A stretch of DNA of 64,000 nt. Origin: Candidatus Defluviibacterium haderslevense (GTDB lineage Bacteria > Bacteroidota > Bacteroidia > Chitinophagales > Saprospiraceae). The notes under the pieces are model-generated. The model was not told the DNA's origin. It worked only from the letters and a program-made list of their open reading frames with translations, and did not search any database. Below are positions 9,055-17,418 of this stretch, piece by piece. Every line of letters starts with the position of its first letter. The stretch's first letter is position 1. The DNA is taken from contig JADJRL010000003.1 in assembly GCA_016712225.1 (NCBI GenBank), positions 2,245,501 to 2,309,500 on the forward strand. Direction: 5' to 3'. The translations under genes and the position numbers were made by a program.

Positions 9055-10692
9055 ATGAAAACAAAAATGTCAATCTCAAATTTTTTCGCAACAGCAGTAA
9101 TTGCAATGCTAACCATAGCAAATACATATGCTCAAAACAATTTAGGAGAAGCTTGCGGCTGTCCTCCGGTTGCTAGCAGACTTACTGTAGACTTTGCAAC
9201 ACTAGCTGATGGATCACAAAATTTAACAGCTACTCACACGATTTTAACATGTGATAAAACATGGATTTTAAGCCAAAAATTTTATGTTGGAAATGGTAAG
9301 GATATAACCATTCAACCTGGTACTGTAGTTAAAGGAGAACCCGAAACAACGCCAGGAACTAGCCGTGATGGTGGTGTTCTTGTTATTTCTCGCGGAGCAA
9401 AAATTTTTGCTGCTGGTACTGAATCTTGTCCAATTGTTTTCACTACTACATTAGATCCTATGGATGGTACTTATGGTATTACCAACAAGGGTAAATGGGG
9501 TGGTGTAGTTATTTGTGGAACTGCTACAAACAATCTAGTTCATCCAGCAAATACTTATACTGGAACAAACGGATTCTTAGGTACTGGAGTTACAGGTATA
9601 GGATTTGTAGAAGGTTTTACAAATGTTGAATCTAGAATTTATTTTGGTGCTGGAGCAGGAGATCCAATCGCAACTACATTCGATGATAATGACAATTCAG
9701 GAATTGTTACTTATTGCTCCTTCCGTCATGGTGGTGAAATTATTGGAGCTGCTAATGAAATTAATGGTCTTACTTTATGTTCTGTAGGTAGAGGAACAAC
9801 CATTCACCACATAGAAGTTGTTTCTAATTTAGATGATGGTATCGAATTTTTTGGTGGAACTGTAGACGTAAAATATGCATCTGTTTTATTCAATGATGAT
9901 GATGGATTTGATTGGGATTTAGGCTATTCTGGAAGAGGTCAATTCTGGGTAGTTGTAAAAACAGATCAAGGTACTGCATCTGGAGGAGATAATGGTTTTG
10001 AAAGTGATAGTGATGATAATAAAACCAACTCTGCTACTTTATCTAATCCAACGGTTTATAATGCAACGTTTATAGGATCAAATAACATTAACGGAAACGG
10101 AACTCAGAAAGGTATTGCTGTTCAATGCAAAGAAAATACTGCAGGAACCATGAGAAACTGTGTATTAGCAAATTATAAAGTTGGTGCTAACTTTCAAAAT
10201 GATGCTTCAAGACCATCAGGTTTAGATGCTTATGATAATTGGATTGCAGGAACACTAAAAGTTGAATGCAATACATTTGTTGGTAACACAACATTATTAC
10301 AGGTAGATGCAACCACTCCAGCACCTTCTGATACACTAAAATTCTTAAATGATGGAAATCTTAAAGTAACTTCAATTCCAGGGTTTGATTATATCCATGG
10401 AATGAACGTTTCTACAAATGCAGTTACTGATGTTATGGATGCAATTCCTAATCCAAATTTATCTGTATCAGGATGTACAGCTGCACCGGTTGATGGATTT
10501 TTTACGCCCGCATTATACCGTGGAGCTTTCGAAGCTGGTAAAAAATCTTGGTTATCAATCTATTCATTGAATGCATTAATTGATCTTGAAAATGATTTAA
10601 TACCATGTCCAACAGATGTGAACAAAGATGGAACAACGAATATCTCTGACTTCTTAGATTTATTAGGGGCGTTTAATCAATCTTGCGATTAA
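9055..10692 (+). CDS. Secreted beta-helix protein with C-terminal dockerin-like loop
   Basis: 545 residues. Signal peptide 1-26. The body is Gly/Asn/Asp-rich and reads as a right-handed beta-helix (GTVVKGEP, GKWGGVVICGTA, DDNDNSGIVTYCSFRHGG, DDGIEFFGGTVDVKYA, DDDGFDWDLGYSGRGQFWVV). The protein encoded at 20249 shares this layout (GDWGGILIAGKA, DNNDNSGEISYLRIEFGG, DDSFEWFGGSVNGHHLI), so the two are paralogs. The C-terminus has a single dockerin/EF-hand-type loop, DVNKDGTTNISDF (about 520-532), in place of a T9SS sorting domain. The operon partner 32 bp downstream carries cohesin-like domains, so a cohesin-dockerin contact is conceivable. Substrate unknown. Confidence 0.7.
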   Translation: MKTKMSISNFFATAVIAMLTIANTYAQNNLGEACGCPPVASRLTVDFATLADGSQNLTATHTILTCDKTWILSQKFYVGNGKDITIQPGTVVKGEPETTPGTSRDGGVLVISRGAKIFAAGTESCPIVFTTTLDPMDGTYGITNKGKWGGVVICGTATNNLVHPANTYTGTNGFLGTGVTGIGFVEGFTNVESRIYFGAGAGDPIATTFDDNDNSGIVTYCSFRHGGEIIGAANEINGLTLCSVGRGTTIHHIEVVSNLDDGIEFFGGTVDVKYASVLFNDDDGFDWDLGYSGRGQFWVVVKTDQGTASGGDNGFESDSDDNKTNSATLSNPTVYNATFIGSNNINGNGTQKGIAVQCKENTAGTMRNCVLANYKVGANFQNDASRPSGLDAYDNWIAGTLKVECNTFVGNTTLLQVDATTPAPSDTLKFLNDGNLKVTSIPGFDYIHGMNVSTNAVTDVMDAIPNPNLSVSGCTAAPVDGFFTPALYRGAFEAGKKSWLSIYSLNALIDLENDLIPCPTDVNKDGTTNISDFLDLLGAFNQSCD

Positions 10693-10724
10693 TTTAATTA
10701 TTTAATTTTTTAAAAAAAATAACA

Positions 10725-13700
10725 ATGCAAAATATATTTAAAAAATATCTTTTAGGGCTGGTATTTGCCTTACTTGGTACCTACTCTTACGCTCAGGGTT
10801 TAGAGAATATCATAGTAGAAAAATATTACGTTTCTGATGCAGTTGATGCTGCCGGAAGTTCAGGTGCTTTACCTGTAGGTTCTGTAACTTACAGAGTATA
10901 TGCTGACTTAGCTCCGAATTATGTATTTCAAGCTATATATGGAAATTTATCTCCAAGTCATGAACTAAAAGTTACTTCTTCAACTACATTTTTTAACAAT
11001 GAAGATTTCGGTGGAAAAACACCTCCTACAACAAGTTTAACTAACATCAGAAAAAATTCAGTGATGTTGGATTCTTGGTTCTCAGTAGGTGGAGCAACTT
11101 CTGCTAAAGTAGCTATTTTAAAAAATGATGATACAGATGGTGCTGTTGTAAATAATACAACACCTATAATGTTACAGAATGCAGATCCTTCTGCAGGAGT
11201 AGCTATTAGCGTTAAAGACGGTATGATTGCCGGAACTCCTGAAGCAGTAACTTTTGTGGGTTTTACTACAGAGTTAGATGTATTTGATGGAACAAGTCAA
11301 GTTGGTGGTTCATTTTCTACGTTCAATGGATCTGTTGCTTCTTTAAATGGATCTTCTGGTCCAACTGCAGACAATAGAGTATTGTTAGGTCAATTTACAA
11401 CTGATGGTGTATTTGGTTTTGAATTAAATGTTCAAATCAAAAACACCATTACAAATGTTGTAGAAAGATATGTAGCAAGAAATCCACAAGGTACTGAGCA
11501 AACGATTTCAAGTTTGATCCTTGAACCAAACATTCCACCTACTATTAGTAGCTTTACAGCTACTCCAAATGGTAGTGTAATCGTAGGTACTAATATCGCT
11601 TTAAATGCAGTTGCTACTGATGTAGCTCCTGGTACAATAGCATCTGTTAAGTTCTACCATAACGGAACTTTAATTTCAACTGATGCATCTTCACCTTATG
11701 ATGCAACTTTTGCAGCTGTTGCAGGTGCAAATAGTTTCATTGCAAGAGCTTTTGATAACTTAGGTGATTCTACAACTTCTTCTACGATTACTGTAACAGG
11801 TGGTGCTAATCAAGCTCCAACTATTTCAGTTGTTGCTGCACCTTCTCCAGCTATTGTTGGTGATAACGTAACTATAACAGCTACTGCTGCAGATGCTGAT
11901 GGAACGGTTTCTCAGGTAGAATTTTTTGTAGATAACGTTTCTATAGGTATTGATAATTCTTCTCCTTTTACTTTTAACTGGCTTGCCGTATTGGGAAGTC
12001 ATAACATTAAAGGAGTTGCTACAGATAATTTAAATGCTACAACAACTTCTTCTATTATTTCTATTAATGTTGTTGCGAATACACCTCCAACCGCTGCAAT
12101 TACTTCACCAGTGACTGGCGCTTCTTTCACAGCACCTGCGGTAGTAACTATAAATGCTACTGCAACTGATGTGGATGGAACTGTAACTCAGGTTGAATTT
12201 TTTGTAAATAATATTTCTGTTGGAGTTGATGCTACTTCACCGTATTCATTCAATTGGACAAGTGTTATTGGAGCTGCAAGTCTTACTGTTAAATCTACTG
12301 ATAATAAAGGAGCAATAACTACTTCTGCTCCAGTTTTACTTACTATAGCAGATCCATTAGCTTTACCATATAGAGTGAATACTTTAGTTCAAACTTGTCT
12401 TCCAACAACTTTTAACATTCCGGTTTCAGCTGTTGACGCTGTTGACAACGTTATAGGTTATGACATCGTTATGTTTTATGATAAAACAAGGGTTTCTCCT
12501 ACTGGTACCATTACTGTTAGAAATGTATTGGTAGATTCATTAATTGTTGATGCATCTAATAGTATTGATGAAAATGTTGGAAGAATAAACATTTCACTTT
12601 TCTTCAATGGTACAGCGCCTTCTAACGCAGAATTTAATGGAGTTGGTAAGATAGTTGATGTTGAATTTTCAAAAACATCAGGTTTTGCAAATGTTGATAC
12701 AGCGGTATTTACTGTTTCTTCACTTCAAGAAAGTTATATTACTGGTGTAGCTACTAAACCTGTTGAATCAGGTAAGTACATCACTTACAGAGATAGCTTA
12801 TTTACTTCTTCTTTAAAATTTTGGGCTGACAATAGTCCAATTAAATATAATGCAGCATTACCTAATGATTATTTAGTGACGAATATTTTTGGAAATAACG
12901 GTGCGTGTACAAATAAATCATTAACTTCTGTTCAACCAGATTTAACAGGTAATTTTACTTACAATATATTAAATGGATTAGATGTAATGATTGAGAGAGA
13001 TATTCTTTCTGGTACTAGCGTACAACCCATCGTTAATGGATTTGATGCATTACAAGTAAGAAAATTACTTATCAATGATCCAAGTTTTATTCCTACGATT
13101 TTCCAAATGATTGCTATGGATGTAAATGCTGATGGAGTAATTAGTTCAGGTGATTTATCTCAAATCAATCAAAGAGCTGTGTTAATTTTACCTGAGTACA
13201 GACAAGCTTGGAATTATACCAATGGTGGCGTATCAAATGGTCAACCTTCAAAAGACTGGTTATTCATAGATGCAGCTACTTTGGCAAATGATAATCATTA
13301 CAAAATATCACCAACTTTTCCTTTAGATAATGGTGTAGGATTCTCTAAATACAGAGTACCGGTTGTTCCATTTTGCTTACCAGTAACAGTTCAAAATGCT
13401 GCTTCTTGCCCTTTGATTTCTAGTGAAACTTATAAAGGTATTGCTTTAGGAGACGTAAATGGTAATTACCAAAACATTCTTAATAACGGTACACTTAGAA
13501 GCAAAGAAAAAATTGTTTTTGATTTAGCTCATGCTGTTACTGTTGATAATATTATTGAAATACCAGTTTCTTTCTTATCTGCTAATTCAGTTTATGCACT
13601 TGATTTTTCTATGCAATTTAATGAAAGAAAATTAACTTTCAATTCAATGGTTAATCATTCATCTGCTATTCAAGCTTTAGATTATTTTAATACAGTAGAT

Positions 13701-14129
13701 CAAACGTTGAGATTTACTTCTAACAGTTTATTACAATATAATGTTGATAAACCAATAGTTTCTGTTCGTTTTAATTTGAATAAAGGAGAAGTAACTACTA
13801 AAGATTTATATTCTCTAGTTGGTTATTTAAATGGAGATGTTGTTGATGTAGAAGTTTTAGATGTTTCTACGGGTACAAACAATGATACTAAAGTTATAAA
13901 TACTGAGGTGTATCCAAATCCTACTAGCGGAATGTTAAATATATTCGTTACTGAAGATGCGAACATCCAAATTCTTGATGTTAATGGTAAACAAATATAC
14001 ATGCAAGGAAATGTTTTAGCAAATAAAGTATTTGAAACCAATGTATCTAATCTTCCAAATGGAGTTTATATCATCAAATTTTTTAACAATAATTTCGTAT
14101 CAACGAAAAAAGTTGTTATCAGTAAATAA
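10725..14129 (+). CDS. Large secreted T9SS protein: IIVEKYY domain, Ig-like, cohesin-like and dockerin-like modules
   Basis: 1134 residues. Signal peptide 1-24; IIVEKYY-family N-domain about 25-262 (LENIIVEKYYVSDAVDA); three Ig-like domains of about 90 residues at roughly 268-545 (repeating VEFFVNN/VEFFVDN and SPYSFNW/SPFTFNW); a first cohesin-like domain about 555-680; a dockerin-like loop DVNADGVISSGD near 798 and a second partial one (GDVNGNY) near 910; a second cohesin-like domain about 935-1050; and a T9SS type A sorting domain from about 1063 (VYPNPTSGMLN). It behaves like a scaffold-type surface protein. Its N- and C-terminal modules are encoded as separate genes at 2433 and 1619. Ends the operon before a strong terminator. 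Confidence 0.75.
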   Translation: MQNIFKKYLLGLVFALLGTYSYAQGLENIIVEKYYVSDAVDAAGSSGALPVGSVTYRVYADLAPNYVFQAIYGNLSPSHELKVTSSTTFFNNEDFGGKTPPTTSLTNIRKNSVMLDSWFSVGGATSAKVAILKNDDTDGAVVNNTTPIMLQNADPSAGVAISVKDGMIAGTPEAVTFVGFTTELDVFDGTSQVGGSFSTFNGSVASLNGSSGPTADNRVLLGQFTTDGVFGFELNVQIKNTITNVVERYVARNPQGTEQTISSLILEPNIPPTISSFTATPNGSVIVGTNIALNAVATDVAPGTIASVKFYHNGTLISTDASSPYDATFAAVAGANSFIARAFDNLGDSTTSSTITVTGGANQAPTISVVAAPSPAIVGDNVTITATAADADGTVSQVEFFVDNVSIGIDNSSPFTFNWLAVLGSHNIKGVATDNLNATTTSSIISINVVANTPPTAAITSPVTGASFTAPAVVTINATATDVDGTVTQVEFFVNNISVGVDATSPYSFNWTSVIGAASLTVKSTDNKGAITTSAPVLLTIADPLALPYRVNTLVQTCLPTTFNIPVSAVDAVDNVIGYDIVMFYDKTRVSPTGTITVRNVLVDSLIVDASNSIDENVGRINISLFFNGTAPSNAEFNGVGKIVDVEFSKTSGFANVDTAVFTVSSLQESYITGVATKPVESGKYITYRDSLFTSSLKFWADNSPIKYNAALPNDYLVTNIFGNNGACTNKSLTSVQPDLTGNFTYNILNGLDVMIERDILSGTSVQPIVNGFDALQVRKLLINDPSFIPTIFQMIAMDVNADGVISSGDLSQINQRAVLILPEYRQAWNYTNGGVSNGQPSKDWLFIDAATLANDNHYKISPTFPLDNGVGFSKYRVPVVPFCLPVTVQNAASCPLISSETYKGIALGDVNGNYQNILNNGTLRSKEKIVFDLAHAVTVDNIIEIPVSFLSANSVYALDFSMQFNERKLTFNSMVNHSSAIQALDYFNTVDQTLRFTSNSLLQYNVDKPIVSVRFNLNKGEVTTKDLYSLVGYLNGDVVDVEVLDVSTGTNNDTKVINTEVYPNPTSGMLNIFVTEDANIQILDVNGKQIYMQGNVLANKVFETNVSNLPNGVYIIKFFNNNFVSTKKVVISK

Positions 14130-14176
14130 AATTTAAACACCCCGTTTAAGTTTTATTTTTTCTCCCAAATAAGACT

Positions 14177-14211
14177 AAAGGCTGCTATCGTTAAGATTGC
14201 AGCCTTTTTTT
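14177..14211 (+). terminator. Rho-independent terminator after the 9055-14129 operon
   Basis: AAAGGCTGC (14177-14185) pairs with GCAGCCTTT (14199-14207) around a 13-nt loop, and a T run follows to 14211. Confidence 0.85.
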
Positions 14212-14295
14212 ATGTCTTGTCGTAATTGTGAAATGTTGAGAGATTCACTTTTACATAACATGAAATCTTATTTCCATATCCAATTCAAGGCTTGG

Positions 14296-14372
14296 TAACA
14301 ATTTAATAATATTCTCTAAACACAAATTTAATGTTGGATTTCAAATAATTCTTTCAGATCATATTAATCTTG
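14296..14372 (+). promoter_or_regulatory. Phased-heptamer operator (site 3) and -7 box for GH3
   Basis: TAACAAT (14296-14302), TAATATT (14307-14313) and TAATGTT (14329-14335) sit on one 11-bp lattice, with a weaker AAACACA at 14318. The core TAACAATTTnnTAATATT is identical to that of site 5. The -7 box TAATCTTG (14365-14372, one mismatch) lies 36 bp after the last heptamer start, in the common phase. Confidence 0.5.
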
Positions 14373-14396
14373 CAACTATTTATAATTAGAATCAAA

Positions 14397-15944
14397 ATGG
14401 CGATACTCGGTTCATTGTTACAAAGTACAATACACTTTGGCGAAACAATTAGAAAAAGAATAATTCCTACTCATGATTCGGTGCAACAAGAAGCTGTGCT
14501 TACCAAACTCATTTTGAAAGCTAAACACACTGCATTTGGTAGACAATATGATTTTGAGGGTATTGTTAGATCGGCTCATGTTGGAGAAGTAAGTTTATAC
14601 GACCAATTTAAAGAAACAGTTCCTATTCATGATTACAATAAGATTTATAATGAATGGTGGAAGTATGGTCTTCTGGGTTATAAAAATATATGTTGGCCGG
14701 GAAGAATTAAATATTATGCATTGAGTTCAGGAACTTCTGAGGCATCTACAAAATACATTCCATTAACAAAGGATATGTTTAATGCCATTAGAAAGGCCAG
14801 CATCAGACAGATCTTTTCCTTATCTAATTTTAAATTGGAATCTAAAATTTTCGAATCAGGTATTTTAATGCTTGGTGGTTGTACTGAATTGAATCAATCT
14901 ACTTCATATTATGAAGGTGATTTGTCAGGTATTCAAGCTTCAAAACTTCCTTTTTGGTTCCAACTTTTTTATAAGCCAGGAAAAAAAATTGCTTCAAATA
15001 AAGATTGGGAGAATAAACTTACAGAAATTACTAGAAATGCAAAAAATTGGGACATTGGAATCATAGTTGGTGTACCTGCTTGGATTCAAATTTTAATGGA
15101 GAAGATTATTGCCTACTATAATGTTGAAACCATTCATGACATTTGGCCGAATTTAAAAATTTATGTACACGGAGGTGTAAGTTTCGAGCCATATCGTAAG
15201 GGTTTCGAAAAATTATTGTCAGAACCTTTGTTATATATTGAGACCTATCTTGCTTCAGAAGGTTTTATTGCTTTTCAAAAGTATCCCAATCAAATTGGAA
15301 TGTCATTAGTATTGGATAATGGAATATTTTACGAGTTCGTCCCATTTGATGAGTCTAATTTTACATCTGATGGAACAATAAAAGAATCTGCCGAAACTAA
15401 ATTATTAGGAGAAGTATCCATAGGTGTAGAATATGCGCTATTAATAAGTACTTGCACAGGCGCTTGGAGGTATTTGTTAGGTGATGTCGTCAAATTTGTT
15501 TCAGCGAATGAAATAATCATTACAGGAAGAACCAAGCAATTTATTAGTCTTTGTGGTGAGCACCTATCCATTGATAATATGAATCGCGCTATTATGCAAG
15601 TTTCAAATCAATTTAACATTACTATTTCAGAATTCACTGTAGTAGGTGTACCTTATGATTCTCTCTTTGCACATCATTGGTATATCGGTACGGATGATGT
15701 TGTAAGTAAAGATCAATTAAAAGAAGCCTTAGATGCAGCTTTAATGGAATTGAATGATGATTATGCGGTAGAACGATCTGCTGCTTTGAAAGAAATATTG
15801 ATTGATGTCATTCCTACTTCATATTTTTATGAATGGATGGAGTCATTAGGTAAATCAGGAGGACAGCATAAGGTACCAAGAGTTTTGAAGAATAGGAATT
15901 GGGAAAGCTGGAAATCTTTTTTAGGAAGTAAAGGAATTCATTAA
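14397..15944 (+). CDS. GH3-family acyl-adenylating enzyme
   Basis: 515 residues from the ATG at 14397. The TTG at 14370 lies inside the putative -7 box and is rejected. The protein belongs to the GH3 auxin-responsive family of the adenylate-forming superfamily: phosphate-binding loop ALSSGTSEASTKY (about 108-120), YLASEGF motif, GDVVKF, and ITGRTKQFISLCGEHLS near the hinge. Plant GH3 enzymes activate a carboxylate as an acyl-adenylate and conjugate it to an amino acid; the role of bacterial homologs is not settled. It is a single-gene unit behind an operator matching those of the lipid and phosphatase genes here. That makes an acyl-amino-acid or aminolipid role a reasonable guess, but only a guess. 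Confidence 0.85.
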   Translation: MAILGSLLQSTIHFGETIRKRIIPTHDSVQQEAVLTKLILKAKHTAFGRQYDFEGIVRSAHVGEVSLYDQFKETVPIHDYNKIYNEWWKYGLLGYKNICWPGRIKYYALSSGTSEASTKYIPLTKDMFNAIRKASIRQIFSLSNFKLESKIFESGILMLGGCTELNQSTSYYEGDLSGIQASKLPFWFQLFYKPGKKIASNKDWENKLTEITRNAKNWDIGIIVGVPAWIQILMEKIIAYYNVETIHDIWPNLKIYVHGGVSFEPYRKGFEKLLSEPLLYIETYLASEGFIAFQKYPNQIGMSLVLDNGIFYEFVPFDESNFTSDGTIKESAETKLLGEVSIGVEYALLISTCTGAWRYLLGDVVKFVSANEIIITGRTKQFISLCGEHLSIDNMNRAIMQVSNQFNITISEFTVVGVPYDSLFAHHWYIGTDDVVSKDQLKEALDAALMELNDDYAVERSAALKEILIDVIPTSYFYEWMESLGKSGGQHKVPRVLKNRNWESWKSFLGSKGIH

Positions 15945-16029
15945 TAAATCCTTGTTTTTTAATTTGTGAATGACTCTATTTGCATTATGAACTTTAAGCA
16001 ATAGATTCAATAGTTTCCAAATTGAAAAA

Positions 16030-17139
16030 CTATCTCTTAGCTGTTAAAATATCGGAGGTATATTTTAATGGGAATTCAATAATTTTAGGATTCATTTCTG
16101 AGGATATTGATTTTTGATCTAATAGATCTAAAATAGTGATGGCTAGTTGACTTTGAGTAATCGTTTGTTTTGTTTTAATTTCTCCTTGTGCCTGCCAATC
16201 CGGACCCATAATTGCAAGCCATGATTCTTCAGATCCCTTGGTGAACATATTGTGTTTATGCCAAGTTTTTGTTTTATTGCCGCGTCCATGATCAGTAGTT
16301 ATGATGATTGAAGTATTATTTTTATAATTGGGATCAGTCTGAATGAAATACCATAATTCTGAAATCAGTTTATCGATCATGGCTATATGACTTAAATATT
16401 CATCGTATTTTTTGTCATGCGCTGCTTCATCTGTTTCACCGAATCCCAATAAAACAACTTTAGGATGATTTTTGATAATATAATCTTTGGCTTCAATAAA
16501 TGTCAATACATCTTCTCTGGTGCATTTATCATTTGAGATCATTTTTTGAAATGAGGAAATGCGATAATTATCATTGAATGAACCCGTTTGGCTTTTATTG
16601 TATCCGCAACTTAATGGCAATTGATTTCGTTTTGTATTTAATATATAAGGAAAAAGTTCCCAGGAAGTGAATGCGACTACATGACCTTTGTAAGGTTCTT
16701 TTTCATTTAACTGTTCTAAGATATTAGGATTTCGATTCCATCTCGAACGGTTCGAAAAAATTTGTAAATCTGGATTTCCAGATAATATTTCATTATATCC
16801 TGGATAAGATATTTTATATAAGTTTTCAACGTTGACTTGATTATCAAAATTTCTATTTCCATAGATATTTCCCTTCTTTGCTATCGTATTCCAAAAGAAT
16901 GGCATTAATCTCTTTCTTCTTAGTTCTTCTGTTTGTTCCCAATAAAGTTCTTTGGTCAGTGTAGTATCTTCAGTATAATTTATATCGTGGATTAGCAAAG
17001 AATCCGTTCCTCTGAAGATTTCTTGCCAACGCAGTCCATCAATGGTCACAATAAATACATTTTTTGTATTTTTATCAAGATGTTGTGCAATGATGAAGTT
17101 AGGAATAATAATTAAAGCAAAATAGATCCAGACTTTCAA
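16030..17139 (-). CDS. Alkaline-phosphatase-superfamily secreted phosphoesterase
   Basis: About 369 residues from the TTG at 17139, which opens a clean signal peptide (MKVWIYFALIII...IIAQ). A longer GTG start at 17157 overlaps the -7 box. Numbering from GTG, the family metal and nucleophile residues are visible: Asp40 in TIDGLRW, probable nucleophile Ser117 in ISYPGYNEIL, Asp243 and His247 in ETDEAAH, Asp289-His290 in TTDHGRG, and a further His at 300 or 302. This is the type I phosphodiesterase/nucleotide pyrophosphatase fold, some members of which are annotated as phosphoglyceromutase-like. Export suggests it releases phosphate from organic phosphates in the periplasm or outside. It is divergent from the TonB receptor at 17419, and both have phased-heptamer operators. 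Confidence 0.8.
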   Translation of the reverse strand: MKVWIYFALIIIPNFIIAQHLDKNTKNVFIVTIDGLRWQEIFRGTDSLLIHDINYTEDTTLTKELYWEQTEELRRKRLMPFFWNTIAKKGNIYGNRNFDNQVNVENLYKISYPGYNEILSGNPDLQIFSNRSRWNRNPNILEQLNEKEPYKGHVVAFTSWELFPYILNTKRNQLPLSCGYNKSQTGSFNDNYRISSFQKMISNDKCTREDVLTFIEAKDYIIKNHPKVVLLGFGETDEAAHDKKYDEYLSHIAMIDKLISELWYFIQTDPNYKNNTSIIITTDHGRGNKTKTWHKHNMFTKGSEESWLAIMGPDWQAQGEIKTKQTITQSQLAITILDLLDQKSISSEMNPKIIEFPLKYTSDILTAKR

Positions 17140-17156
17140 TACGTTTAATTTTGACA

Positions 17157-17211
17157 CAAATCTATAGGATCAATGTTAATTGAATTTTAAGGCAATATTA
17201 TTGTAATATTA
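17157..17211 (-). promoter_or_regulatory. Phased-heptamer operator (site 4) and -7 box for the phosphoesterase
   Basis: On the minus strand four heptamers repeat at exactly 11 bp: TAATATT (17211-17205), TAATATT (17200-17194), TAAAATT (17189-17183), TAACATT (17178-17172). Seven bases later comes TAGATTTG (17164-17157), an exact TAnnTTTG -7 box. This is the clearest example in the window. Confidence 0.65.
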
Positions 17212-17316
17212 TATTATGAAATTATTTAATATGATTCATTAATGTTGCTAAAGACCTATACAGTAAGCCTTCAGCTATATTATTTGGAATAGCAATTCCA
17301 CGTTGAACGACACATT

Positions 17317-17371
17317 TAACACAAACAACATATTGGCTTAACAATTTGGTAATATTGAAGTATCACTTTTG
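17317..17371 (+). promoter_or_regulatory. Phased-heptamer operator (site 5) and -7-like box for the second TonB receptor
   Basis: TAACACA (17317-17323), ACATATT (17328-17334), TAACAAT (17339-17345) and TAATATT (17350-17356) share one 11-bp lattice. The -7-like box CACTTTTG (17364-17371) follows after exactly seven bases, as at site 4. The same octamer is the -7-like box at site 1. Confidence 0.6.
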
Positions 17372-17418
17372 TGCTAAGTTTGAAAATCATCAATATTATA
17401 TTCACAAACCTGAAATCT

